A stretch of DNA of 64,000 nucleotides from Salipaludibacillus sp. LMS25 (GTDB lineage Bacteria > Bacillota > Bacilli > Bacillales > Salisediminibacteriaceae). The position numbers and the translations under genes were made by a program. Below, one piece after another: positions 1 to 8,449 of this stretch. The notes under the pieces were generated by a model that was given only the letters and a program-made list of their open reading frames with translations, made no database searches and was not told the DNA's origin. The stretch is from NCBI RefSeq assembly GCF_024362805.1, contig NZ_CP093299.1:1612001-1676000 (forward strand). The letters are read 5' to 3'. Position 1 is the stretch's first letter; each line of letters opens with the position of its first letter.

Positions 1-1
1 A

Positions 2-223
2 TTGGCAATGATGGACGAAGCCATCTCTGCTAACGTAAAAACAATTTCGGATTTAACAGAAATATCGAACAATGTTTCTAGTAGTATACAAAGTGTTTCT
101 GCAACGAGCGAGGAACAAACTGCTATCATGGAAGAAGTAGCTAGTGCATCTGAGTCGTTATCTAAAATGGCCGAACAATTGCAATATTCGGTCCAAAAGT
201 TCAATACAGAGAACAAATCATAG
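2..223 (+). CDS. Methyl-accepting chemotaxis protein, C-terminal fragment (5' end outside window)
   Basis: This is the last 73 codons of a chemotaxis receptor cut by the window edge. The repeated small and polar residues (NNVSSSIQSVSATSEEQT and similar) form the heptad-patterned coiled coil typical of the cytoplasmic signalling domain, and the EEQT and SEEQ stretches look like methylation-helix sites. The protein would be an inner-membrane sensor that controls CheA. A strong terminator follows at once. The family call is secure, but ligand and full length cannot be judged. Confidence 0.85.
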   Translation: MAMMDEAISANVKTISDLTEISNNVSSSIQSVSATSEEQTAIMEEVASASESLSKMAEQLQYSVQKFNTENKS

Positions 224-231
224 CACTTAAG

Positions 232-272
232 AAAAACCTAGCGTGGGCAACAGCTTCCATGCTAGGTTTTTT
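232..272 (+). terminator. Rho-independent terminator after chemotaxis receptor
   Basis: The arm AAAACCTAGCGTGG (from 233) pairs with CCATGCTAGGTTTT (from 257), leaving a short loop, and a T run follows. It lies directly after the receptor stop codon. Confidence 0.85.
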
Positions 273-322
273 GAGGTCTCATATAATCATAAGCTTCCTA
301 ATCACATGAGCAAGATCCTGCT

Positions 323-466
323 ATAAAGCTAAGCTTCAATCAGTGGGGGGTTTTCGTTCTTCACCCAGTTGAGTGAATCTGGACTTTAGATTCCTTTATC
401 TCCCGCCTATATAGATTTATCTCTATTTTCAGGGCGAAGTTTTACGGACGATGATCTGTAATAAAT
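323..466 (+). repeat. Intergenic repeat, short-module type (copy G)
   Basis: It begins with the family head ATAAAGCTAAGCTTCAATCA and ends with the short 3' module GTTTTACGGACGATGATCTG. The middle is more diverged than in the other copies. It lies between the receptor terminator and the convergent methyltransferase gene. Confidence 0.7.
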
Positions 467-472
467 AACTTA

Positions 473-1678
473 TTATTCTTCATTCCATTGACCAAGTCGT
501 TTAATGATGGCAACTTTCAAGTAATTCCCTTCTGGGTAATGACGATCTACCTGATAATCGTCTGGGAGACTGTGTGATTCCACAACCTTATAGCTTATCC
601 CTTCTTCTCTAAATGACTGGTCGATCATTTTCCGGAACTTTTTACGACTAACACCACTATGGTTTATTGAAGCCACTATGATACCATCCTCTTCAGTGAG
701 GCGAATAGCTTGCTGCAATAATCCTGAGTAATCTTTTGCAGCGCTAAATGTATATTTTTTAGATCTGGCAAAGCTAGGCGGGTCTAAAATAACAAGTCCA
801 TAACGATCACCCCGCTTCTCCGCCCGTTTGAAAAAGGCGAACACATCCTCAACGATAATATGCTGGGTGGAAGGGTCCACGTTATTAAGAGTAAAGTGTT
901 CAGCGGTTTTCTCTCGACTTCGGTTCGCTAAATCGACACTTGTGGTTTTTTCAGCACCACCTAACGTAGCGAATACTGAAAAGGCACCGGTATATGAAAA
1001 CGTATTAAGAACAGTTCGCCCCTTTGCATATGTATTAAGTAACGCTTCACGAACGTGGCGCTGATCCATGAATACCCCTACCATTGCACCTTCATTTAAA
1101 TAGACAGCAACGTTCACACCGTTCTCTTTCACGATAAGTGGGAATTCTCCCCGTTCCCCCATAATAAAATCATCGTCTTCTACATATTTACCATCGGTGG
1201 CAAAGCGTTTTTTCTCATAGATACCTCGATAAGCTGTATGTGTCGAGAGAACATCTACAATCGTACTTTTAAAGCTGTATATTCCTTCGCTGTACCAATT
1301 TATCAAGTAGAAGCCGTCAAAATAATCAATTGTCAAGCCCCCGATGCCATCACCTTCTCCATTAAAAAGGCGAAAGGCGGTGGTACGTTCATTTTCAAAA
1401 AACGACCGCCTTCTTCCAAAAGCCTTTATTAACTTGCGCCGAAATAGCCCCTCATCAACAAGATCATCTTTTTTGTCAGTGACGATCCACCCAAGACCTT
1501 TATTTTGCAGACCATAATAGCCTTTTCCAATAAATGTGCCTTCTTCGTCTATCACATTCAGTATTTGCCCTTCTTCTACTAGCTTGTCTGGGTTAACAAC
1601 TGCTTCTTTAAGTAGCAGCGGATACCCGGATCGATACTTCTTTGAAAAACTCATGTTTATTTTAATGGTCGTTTCCAT
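473..1678 (-). CDS. Class I SAM-dependent rRNA methyltransferase with N-terminal PUA domain (RlmI/YwbD family)
   Basis: The predicted 401-residue cytoplasmic enzyme methylates a cytosine in large-subunit rRNA, judging by family (COG1092). An N-terminal PUA-like RNA-binding region with GKGYYG is followed by a linking domain and a Rossmann methyltransferase domain. The SAM-binding stretch contains NTFSYTGAFSVFA, and the catalytic-type loop is LDPPSFARSK. The longer reading frame begins 11 codons upstream, but the Met at 1678 is preceded by GGAGGG at a 7-base spacing, so I chose it. It is monocistronic as far as can be seen. The exact target base is not shown by the sequence. Confidence 0.85.
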   Translation of the reverse strand: METTIKINMSFSKKYRSGYPLLLKEAVVNPDKLVEEGQILNVIDEEGTFIGKGYYGLQNKGLGWIVTDKKDDLVDEGLFRRKLIKAFGRRRSFFENERTTAFRLFNGEGDGIGGLTIDYFDGFYLINWYSEGIYSFKSTIVDVLSTHTAYRGIYEKKRFATDGKYVEDDDFIMGERGEFPLIVKENGVNVAVYLNEGAMVGVFMDQRHVREALLNTYAKGRTVLNTFSYTGAFSVFATLGGAEKTTSVDLANRSREKTAEHFTLNNVDPSTQHIIVEDVFAFFKRAEKRGDRYGLVILDPPSFARSKKYTFSAAKDYSGLLQQAIRLTEEDGIIVASINHSGVSRKKFRKMIDQSFREEGISYKVVESHSLPDDYQVDRHYPEGNYLKVAIIKRLGQWNEE

Positions 1679-1964
1679 CCATAGTCCCTCCCGTTCATCA
1701 ACGTCTATCATACAAAACTTTTTCAGTAAAAGGAAGGAACGGTGACGTAATTAATCTTTAAATGTTTTAAGGAAACATTCCCCCACCTAAGGCGCGTAGC
1801 GTAAATGGGAACGTTTAATCAAGTAGCGTCTTAACGTTATCTGATTAAACGATGTTTCAGTGTATTGAATCGAGTTCGCTCGTTCCTACTTACTTTTTTC
1901 TCCGGGTTATGCTACAGTAAATTGTTGAACAGCATGGGGTTTTGACAAAGGTATGAACCTTTAA

Positions 1965-2124
1965 ATAAAGCTAAGCTTCAATCAGTAGGACTTTTCCTTC
2001 ATCCCCCACTGATTGTTCGTTTAACTTATCGGACCTTTAGAGGCAGTTTATCCCCCGCCTAAACTTTTCGACCTTCTTAAGTTTTGAGGTGAGGGTTTTA
2101 CTGCCCCTTAAGAGTGGGATAAAG
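1965..2124 (+). repeat. Intergenic repeat, long-module type (copy A)
   Basis: This near full-length copy runs from ATAAAGCTAAGCTTCAATCA to AGAGTGGGATAA. It can form two hairpins: a head stem CAATCAGT/ACTGATTG, and a large stem closed by GGCAGT/ACTGCC. It lies in the 490-base gap between the methyltransferase and queF. Nothing else recognisable was found in that gap. Confidence 0.8.
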
Positions 2125-2176
2125 GATATCGTCTCACCGTTCCATAACATCTATTTTCAACTGAGGAGGAATGACA

Positions 2177-2665
2177 ATGGCTCACAGCCGGGAAGAAGAA
2201 GTTCAATTATTAGGTAACACACAGGTGGAATATAAAACAGATTACGCACCAGAGATTTTGGAGGCATTTGAAAACCGCCATCCGCACCGTAACTACTTTG
2301 TGAAATTCAATTGTCCTGAATTTACAAGTCTCTGTCCAAAAACGGGGCAACCCGACTTCGCCACAATTTATATAAGTTACATCCCTGATAAAAAAATGGT
2401 GGAAAGTAAATCATTAAAGCTTTATTTATTTAGCTTTAGAAATCATGGGGATTTCCATGAGGATTGTATGAATACGATTCTCGATGACCTCGTCTCATTG
2501 ATGGACCCTCGCTATATTGAAGTATGGGGCAAATTCACCCCCCGTGGCGGCATTTCAATCGATCCTTACGTTAATTATGGAAAACCAGATTCCAAATGGG
2601 AGGCATTTGCTGAACAACGCTTGCTTCAGCATGATCTTTATCCTGAAACGATTGACCATAGGTAA
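2177..2665 (+). CDS. queF: NADPH-dependent 7-cyano-7-deazaguanine reductase QueF
   Basis: The enzyme reduces preQ0 to preQ1 in queuosine biosynthesis, in the cytoplasm. The single-domain T-fold protein is closely B. subtilis-like along its length. The active-site Cys lies in [13 protein letters not shown], followed by the conserved [18 protein letters not shown] and [13 protein letters not shown]. Two Mets are possible: GGAGGA abuts the first (2171) but sits six bases before the second (2177), so I prefer the second, giving 162 residues. Unlike B. subtilis, queC, queD and queE are not adjacent. I saw no preQ1 riboswitch upstream. Confidence 0.95.
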   Translation: MAHSREEEVQLLGNTQVEYKTDYAPEILEAFENRHPHRNYFVKFNCPEFTSLCPKTGQPDFATIYISYIPDKKMVESKSLKLYLFSFRNHGDFHEDCMNTILDDLVSLMDPRYIEVWGKFTPRGGISIDPYVNYGKPDSKWEAFAEQRLLQHDLYPETIDHR

Positions 2666-2722
2666 GACCGAATTCATTCTGAAGGAGCATTGACCAAGTC
2701 CCATTCTCCATCGGTTATATAT

Positions 2723-2765
2723 AAAGCCCGCTACCACCCTAACCTAAGGGTGCAGCGGGCCTTAT
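2723..2765. terminator. Bidirectional terminator between queF and yidC2
   Basis: AAGCCCGCT (2724-2732) pairs with AGCGGGCCTT (2754-2763), with inner CACCC/GGGTG pairing. T-rich sequence follows on both strands, which suits the two convergent genes. Confidence 0.8.
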
Positions 2766-2769
2766 TATA

Positions 2770-3591
2770 TTATTTAGGTGCGATAACTGCTTTTAATGCT
2801 TCGTTCTTTTCGCGATAAACCCATTTGAATAATAATGTCTGCATGATGAGGAAGAGTCCCCCCACAGACCAATATAAAGGTAAAGCCGCCGCCACGTTGA
2901 ACGAAAACATCCCCATCATAACTGGCGTGATATAACCTAGTATCGCCATTTGCTTTTGTTGGGCTGGATCCATTCCTTTTTGCGTCACTTTAAACTGTAT
3001 GAGATAGACTGCAGCCGCAATAAACGGCAGAATCATATCCGTTTCCCCTAGGTTAAACCACAAGAAGGTTTGTTGTGCTATTTCAGGTGTTCTCATAATG
3101 GCCCAGTAAAACCCGATAAGAATCGGAAACTGAATCAGCATCGGCAAACATCCCATTGACGTTAAAGGGTTGAAGTTATGCTTTTGGTAAAGGGCCATCA
3201 TTTCCTTCTGCATTTTTTGCTGGTCTTCCCTATTTTTCTTATCTTTATATTTTTTTTGCACCTCGTCCATTTCCGGCTTCAGTACAGCCATTTTTTCCCG
3301 CATTGTCAATTGATTATTATATTGCTTCATCATAAGCGGTAACAGGCACAAACGAATAATCAACGTCATAAAAATAATCGATAAACCGTAGCTCCCATTG
3401 AAAATGCCAGCAAGAAATTTAATTGCAAATGAAAATGGAAACACGACAAAATGGTTAAAGAACCCTGTTGTGTCAGAATCAATAGGCTCAGTGCTTGCTT
3501 GACAACCATTGAGTATCAGCATAAGTAAGACCGTTGCTGACAAGAGTATAATTATTTTTTTATGACTAGTGAATACAGATGTTTTTCCCAC
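2770..3591 (-). CDS. yidC2: Membrane protein insertase YidC/Oxa1, YidC2 (YqjG) type
   Basis: The 273-residue lipoprotein-type insertase helps fold and insert membrane proteins, alone or with SecYEG. The N-terminal signal ends in a lipobox (LILNGC). Five membrane segments follow, with the conserved Arg in FMTLIIRLCLLPL and a charged cytoplasmic loop (EMDEVQKKYKDKKN), then NPLTSMGCLPMLIQFPILIG. The start is GTG, with AGGAGG six bases upstream. That ribosome-binding site is half buried in a 9-bp hairpin whose other arm lies in the preceding small gene, the layout known for B. subtilis mifM-yidC2. The second YidC (SpoIIIJ) should lie elsewhere in the genome. Confidence 0.93.
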   Translation of the reverse strand: MGKTSVFTSHKKIIILLSATVLLMLILNGCQASTEPIDSDTTGFFNHFVVFPFSFAIKFLAGIFNGSYGLSIIFMTLIIRLCLLPLMMKQYNNQLTMREKMAVLKPEMDEVQKKYKDKKNREDQQKMQKEMMALYQKHNFNPLTSMGCLPMLIQFPILIGFYWAIMRTPEIAQQTFLWFNLGETDMILPFIAAAVYLIQFKVTQKGMDPAQQKQMAILGYITPVMMGMFSFNVAAALPLYWSVGGLFLIMQTLLFKWVYREKNEALKAVIAPK

Positions 3592-3899
3592 GTAAATCCT
3601 CCTCGAAGTGTTAGTAATCGGCTTTTCTTCGAGGATATATAGTCTGCATCATCTTCAGGTCCTTCCTTCCGTCCAGTCATTCTCGTCAACCATGACAGGC
3701 GGGCACCGCGTCGATCTTCCAGCATTTTTTCTGGAAGCAACTGTGTATGCCATGACGGCAACTTTTTTTGCATGATAAACCGACCAGCAGCGGCTGAATC
3801 ATGGGCCATAAAGCGAATCATATGCGCCCCAGCAAAGGTCATATATAAACTGACAGTAATAAGAACAGGAAGAAAATCCTGATAAAATTCCATCATCAT
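3552..3899 (-). CDS. mifM: MifM-like membrane-tethered translation-arrest peptide upstream of yidC2
   Basis: This 115-residue protein has one N-terminal membrane segment (about residues 5-27) and then a basic soluble tail. Residues 67-74 (RLSWLTRM) and 80-86 (GPEDDAD) resemble the B. subtilis MifM arrest region, which has Arg-Ile..Trp followed by an acidic DEEDA stall site. The start at 3899 has AGGAGGTG upstream, and a good promoter lies behind it. The end overlaps yidC2 by 40 bases. By analogy, failed membrane insertion leaves the ribosome stalled near codons 82-86. Its footprint would open the hairpin that begins at codon 89 and free the yidC2 ribosome-binding site. Position and motif are seen; the arrest itself is inferred from family knowledge. 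Confidence 0.72.
   Translation of the reverse strand: MMMEFYQDFLPVLITVSLYMTFAGAHMIRFMAHDSAAAGRFIMQKKLPSWHTQLLPEKMLEDRRGARLSWLTRMTGRKEGPEDDADYISSKKSRLLTLRGGFTWEKHLYSLVIKK
3600..3635 (-). promoter_or_regulatory. Hairpin sequestering the yidC2 ribosome-binding site
   Basis: On the minus strand the upstream arm TCCTCGAAG (3635-3627) pairs perfectly with CTTCGAGGA (3608-3600) across an 18-base loop. The downstream arm contains most of the yidC2 Shine-Dalgarno sequence GAGGAGGA (3604-3597). The upstream arm starts three codons after the candidate stall site of the mifM-like gene. Confidence 0.8.
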
Positions 3900-3973
3900 C
3901 TGTATTCACCTCCTCTATAATCACACTACCTACGTAAGTGGATGTATTATTGAAACGTCTATCGAACAAACTT

Positions 3974-4002
3974 ATTATCGTTGATTTTCTAGGAAAAGTC
4001 AA
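3974..4002 (-). promoter_or_regulatory. Sigma-A promoter of mifM-yidC2
   Basis: On the minus strand, -35 TTGACT (4002-3997) and -10 GATAAT (3979-3974) are separated by exactly 17 bases. Transcription would start near 3967, giving a leader of about 70 bases. Confidence 0.75.
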
Positions 4003-4182
4003 AGTAGGATTTGTGACAACCTCTGTTAAGCATCAGCCTTATCCTCCATACATTTAGTAAATCAATAAAAGTAAAAAGTCTCTGTTTTATGTAGGTCCAT
4101 AGACTTATAATGAAGGGACAAATCTAATTAGGCGTGTGGCCAAGCGGAGCAAAACGTTCCTATCAAGCCAAAAGGAGACCAC

Positions 4183-7100
4183 ATGATTAAAATCATTTTA
4201 AGTACTCTCATCGTGATACTCACAATTTGTTTATTACCTGTTTTTATTTGGTTTTTTCAAGAAGAGCGGCCCCTTGACGTGGCGATTATTAATAAAACTG
4301 TTCCTGATGAAAGCTACCGTGAACACCAAAGTATTAGCTGGCTATTAAATCATCATCGTTTTACTCAATCACATGGTCAGCGTTATGCAATAGCTGAAGA
4401 CTACATTGGATTTAAGCCAAATGAAGAGGAAGAGACCTTTGAGATTACGCCTTTCCCTGGAAATTTAAACGAGAAAGATTTGATCTATGTGGCGGATACT
4501 TACGGTGTTTATCAAGAAGACGTCCCGTGGTATGAAAAGGAAGAAGATGCAGAGGAATATGATGGCCCTCCCACCCTCATAAACGGCGGCTTACAACTTG
4601 ATGAATGGCAGTTAATTAAAAATGCCGTTGAACAACACGGGACAGATCTCGTCATGGAATTTAATTCGTTTGCTTCTCCAACAAATGCAGAAATTAGGGA
4701 AAGTGTGACGAGCTTTTTACATGTGGATTGGTCCGGTTGGATCGGCCGGTATTTCATTGATCTGTCTACAGAAACAGGAGAAGTGCCCCAATGGCTCATC
4801 TCTCGTTACGAAGGTGGTGAAAACGATTGGGATTATCATGGTGAGGGATTCATTCTTATTAACGAATTCACGCAAGATGTGATTGTGCTATCACAGGAAA
4901 AGGGTGCTTTGAACACTTCCGATATCCGCCTGTCGTTCACTGATAGAGGGACCGACATGTTCGATTTAACTGATAGTCAACCTTATCAGTACTGGTTTGA
5001 CATTCTTGAACCTGAGTCTGAAGAGCAAGTCCTGGCTTATTATGAGTGGGACCTGACCGATCAAGCAAAACAAACATTAGCTGATGCTGGAATTCCAGCT
5101 TCCTTCCCTGCTATCCTACACCACCATGTAAATGACGCGAATGTTTTTTATTTTGCCGGTGACTATGCTGATATGACTGCCATTCCATCTTTTTATCAGG
5201 CAAAAGGATTTCAGCAGTTAAAAGGACTTCTAGCTTCAGAGCAGTTCTCTGTTGAAACAAGTTTTTTTTGGAACACCTATTGTCCGATGATGACACGGAT
5301 TTTTGAGCTGGCACAGCCTGATCGAGTGGGTGACGCTTTTTCAGAGGAGGAAATCACTATCGTGAACCAAGCTGAACATCATAACATCTCATACCCTGCT
5401 CGGATACACGAAAATACGTACGAAGTGTTTAAAAACAATCAATGGGAGCAGCTCACATTAAAAGGCGTTAACCTAGGCATGGGGAAACCAGGGACGTTCC
5501 CTGGTGAAGCAGGCATTGTCCGTGATGAGTATGACCGTTGGCTCACGCTCATTGGAGAGATGAATGCAAATGCAATTCGCATTTATACTCTTCATCCTCC
5601 TGGCTTTTACGAAGCTTTATATGATTACAATGCCACTGCTGAAGAGCCTATTTATTTGTTTCATGGTATATGGATTGATGAGGAACCCTTAGAAGAAACA
5701 CTTGACGCTTTTGATGAAGACATTGTGGCAACCTTTCAAGCTGAAATGAAAAAAGTGGTGGACGTGATCCACGGGAATGCTATCGTTCCACCTGAACCAG
5801 GCCATGCTTCAGGGACGTATAACACCGACATTTCCCCGTATGTGATCGGATGGATTATCGGCATAGAGTGGTATCCATTTATGGTGGATCAAATGGCGAC
5901 TGATTACGACGGCTTGTCTGATTATCAAGGGGACTATATCTACACAGAAGGAGCGGCTCCAATGGAGATTTGGCTCGCTGAACAGTTCGAGGTCTTGACC
6001 CGTTATGAAATTGAAGAATACGCCAGTATGAGGCCGCTCAGTTACACAAACTGGGTGACGACTGACAATCTTGATCAACCGGCAGAGCCAAGCGACCAAG
6101 AGGATATGGCATCTGTAGATCCGAATACAATTAAAGTGAAAAGTGATATTGCAGAAGTTGGCATGTTCGCTTCTTATCACGTCTACCCCTATTATCCTGA
6201 TTTTTTAAACTTAGAAGAAAAATATACGGAATTTATCGATCACCGAGGAGAACCAAATAACTATGCTGGTTATTTACATGACCTCCATGCGGCCCATGAC
6301 CTTCCCGTACTAATTGCAGAGTTTGGTATTCCAGCCTCTCGCGGACAAACGCACCGAAACCCCTTTGGATGGGATCAAGGCTTCATATCAGAATCAGAGC
6401 AAGGAGCCATTCTCATTCGATTGTTCGACGACATTATGGCAGAGGAGATGTTAGGTGGTCTTGTGTTCACATGGCAGGATGAATGGTTTAAGCGGACGTG
6501 GAACACGATGGATTATGATAACCCTGACAGACGCCCTTTTTGGTCAAATGCCCAAACGAATGAGCAGCAATTCGGCCTCCTAAGCTTTGATCGATTGAAG
6601 GTCAAAGTAAATGGAAAAGATGATTGGATGAATGGCTATCACCTTTTTAAAAAGCAAGACGGCCAAATGCGGGATATTATGATGGATCACGACGAACGCT
6701 ATGTGTACATTAAAGCACAGTTTGACGAGTTAAGTGATGCCTTCTGGCAAGATCATCAGTATGAGTTGTATATCAGTGTCCGTGAAAAACAAGGTGTTCC
6801 GATTCAAACGCATGAAGGAGATGATGATCAGCCGTTCCTAGCTGATTTCCGTCTGACTATTAAGGGGGAAACAAAAGCAGCGCTTGAAATCGCCGGTGAT
6901 TACGATTCTTTCTTTTATGACTACGCTGGACGATTAGACATGATTGACTACACTGAGAATGACATGGAAAATAAGCATCGAACGTTCCATCCTATTCGAC
7001 TAGCATTGAATAAAGAAATCATTAGACCTGACACAGGAGAAACCTTTCCATTTGAAGACTATGAAACAGGTAAACTTCGTTTTGGTGTCGGTGACCCTCA

Positions 7101-7431
7101 AGATCCAGATTATGATTCGTTAGCGGATTATTATTATTCAGAGGAAACGGACATTTTAGAAATTCGGATTCCTTGGATGCTGTTAAACGCTCGCGACCCA
7201 AGTCAGAAAGAATTTATCGGGGATATGTGGGAAGAAGGGATTGACGCGTCTATGACGATTGATGGTTTAGACGTGACGGCTATAGTCACAAATGAAAAAA
7301 CCACGACTGATCACTTTAGTGACAACCTTAGTGCCCGTTACACATGGGTAAATTGGCAGCTTCCAGAGTATGAGGAAAGATTAAAGCAGTCTTATCGTAT
7401 GATGCAGCAATTTTTCGAATCAATCGATTAA
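4183..7431 (+). CDS. Large membrane-anchored/secreted TIM-barrel glycoside-hydrolase-like protein
   Basis: The 1082-residue acidic protein has an N-terminal membrane anchor (residues 1-25). A central barrel-like domain (about 420-790) shows two glutamates placed as in clan A glycosidases: E562 in GWIIGIEW (strand 4, acid/base position) and E713 in LIAEFG (strand 7, nucleophile position). It also has NAIRIYTLHPP, typical of an early barrel strand. The last 280 residues look like a beta-rich carbohydrate-binding module. The start has AAGGAG five bases upstream, and a terminator follows. It lies close to, and divergent from, the glycosyltransferase/c-di-GMP region, so trimming or modifying an exopolysaccharide is a plausible role. 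The glycosidase family and substrate are not recognised. Confidence 0.6.
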   Translation: MIKIILSTLIVILTICLLPVFIWFFQEERPLDVAIINKTVPDESYREHQSISWLLNHHRFTQSHGQRYAIAEDYIGFKPNEEEETFEITPFPGNLNEKDLIYVADTYGVYQEDVPWYEKEEDAEEYDGPPTLINGGLQLDEWQLIKNAVEQHGTDLVMEFNSFASPTNAEIRESVTSFLHVDWSGWIGRYFIDLSTETGEVPQWLISRYEGGENDWDYHGEGFILINEFTQDVIVLSQEKGALNTSDIRLSFTDRGTDMFDLTDSQPYQYWFDILEPESEEQVLAYYEWDLTDQAKQTLADAGIPASFPAILHHHVNDANVFYFAGDYADMTAIPSFYQAKGFQQLKGLLASEQFSVETSFFWNTYCPMMTRIFELAQPDRVGDAFSEEEITIVNQAEHHNISYPARIHENTYEVFKNNQWEQLTLKGVNLGMGKPGTFPGEAGIVRDEYDRWLTLIGEMNANAIRIYTLHPPGFYEALYDYNATAEEPIYLFHGIWIDEEPLEETLDAFDEDIVATFQAEMKKVVDVIHGNAIVPPEPGHASGTYNTDISPYVIGWIIGIEWYPFMVDQMATDYDGLSDYQGDYIYTEGAAPMEIWLAEQFEVLTRYEIEEYASMRPLSYTNWVTTDNLDQPAEPSDQEDMASVDPNTIKVKSDIAEVGMFASYHVYPYYPDFLNLEEKYTEFIDHRGEPNNYAGYLHDLHAAHDLPVLIAEFGIPASRGQTHRNPFGWDQGFISESEQGAILIRLFDDIMAEEMLGGLVFTWQDEWFKRTWNTMDYDNPDRRPFWSNAQTNEQQFGLLSFDRLKVKVNGKDDWMNGYHLFKKQDGQMRDIMMDHDERYVYIKAQFDELSDAFWQDHQYELYISVREKQGVPIQTHEGDDDQPFLADFRLTIKGETKAALEIAGDYDSFFYDYAGRLDMIDYTENDMENKHRTFHPIRLALNKEIIRPDTGETFPFEDYETGKLRFGVGDPQDPDYDSLADYYYSEETDILEIRIPWMLLNARDPSQKEFIGDMWEEGIDASMTIDGLDVTAIVTNEKTTTDHFSDNLSARYTWVNWQLPEYEERLKQSYRMMQQFFESID

Positions 7432-7510
7432 ATAACATAACGATTTAGTTGGCACATCATCATTGGATGACAACCTTCATTACCAGATCAATTCGCTTTT
7501 ATTAAAAGAT

Positions 7511-7569
7511 AATCGCCTCTTGTCTTTAATGTTAGCTCAACATTAACACAGGAAGAGGCGATTTTTTTA
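7511..7569 (+). terminator. Rho-independent terminator after the glycosidase-like gene
   Basis: AATCGCCTCTT (7511) pairs with AAGAGGCGATT (ends 7563), with an inner TAATGTT/AACATTA stem and a seven-T tail. Confidence 0.85.
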
Positions 7570-7805
7570 TTTTAATACTGTAAACCGCTTGATCAAATGA
7601 CAAACAGCACAAGCAACACATACGGGAACAAAACCGCCCGCAATCACTCACCAGCATTGCGTTACTTAAAACAAACTGTTAAAACACCCCCCCTATATTG
7701 AAAACATGCTCCTATAGTATTATTTATATTAAATACTTTTAATAGTAAATTGTATATTGAAAGATAAATTAATACATAAGAGTTTTTATTAATGAAAATT
7801 TATTA

Positions 7806-8096
7806 GTGCTTTTACACAGAGGCCTTCTTACATTTAGCATTCTCCCCACAACCTCTCTTGCAAACTCTGAAAATGATACACCTATGAATGTTAAAGTAGC
7901 ACCTGTACAGCAAACAGCTACATATCATCCAATTTCACCTGCCGCTCAAACCGCTTATTCGAATGCAGAAATAAATAGCGAAGTAGAAATTCAAGGACCT
8001 AGAAAAGCTGCCGTTGTTTTTGCTCTACGCCACGGTGGAAATTTGCTTGGTTCAATGGTTTCAAACTTAAGTAAAAAGAAAGGAGACCTATATTAA
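7806..8096 (+). pseudogene. Small secreted toxin-like protein, N-terminus disrupted
   Basis: The open frame of 96 codons starts at a GTG with no good ribosome-binding site. A short ATGAAAATTTAT start lies 14 bases upstream in another frame, so the signal peptide has probably been broken by a frameshift. What remains is the end of a signal peptide (TFSILPTTSLAN), a polar linker, and a C-terminal segment AVVFALRHGGNLLGSMVSN ending KKKG. That segment resembles the hydrophobic/basic tail of SdpC- or SAR2788-type putative toxins, but the resemblance is weak. It is followed two bases later by an M50-protease fragment, suggesting a bacteriocin-type locus. Confidence 0.4.
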
Positions 8097-8097
8097 G

Positions 8098-8449
8098 ATG
8101 ATTCTTTACATTTTATCACTTATTTCTGTTATAGTTTTCCACGAATTAGGTCATATCATCGCAGTTATATTCTGTAATATTTCTGAAAAAAGGAGGGTTT
8201 TTGATTTTAGAATTTCCGTTTCTGTAAAAGCATAAGTATAAAAAACCTCTTAAAAATGCTGCTATTGCATTTTCTGGACCAATATTTCCGATTATTATAT
8301 CACCATCGCTTAATTTATATATTGAATCAAATTATATTTCAATGTTATTTTTACTATCCCTTTTTAACATTTTATTTTTACATCCTTCACTCCCGGATGG
8401 TAAGAATGTTGTGAATAATTTTAAAAAAATTAAGGAGTCAAAACAATGA
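8098..8449 (+). pseudogene. Frameshifted M50-family (site-2-protease-like) membrane metalloprotease
   Basis: The first frame, starting at 8098 behind AAAGGAGA, encodes a hydrophobic segment with the zinc motif VFHELGHIIAVIF. It stops at 8235. The next frame continues from about 8228 with the conserved second half, NAAIAFSGPIFP and FLHPSLPDGKNVV. These match the family pattern of HExxH, a second hydrophobic segment and a P-x-DG motif. One single-base-type frame change around 8225-8240 therefore breaks one gene. The second half ends at 8449, overlapping the next start by ATGA, so the three genes once formed a translationally coupled unit. Such proteases often process or export small peptides. 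Confidence 0.65.

Noticed and set aside
1740..2170. preQ1 riboswitch before queF
   Set aside because: No preQ1-I or preQ1-II pattern could be built; the gap is mostly repeat copy A.
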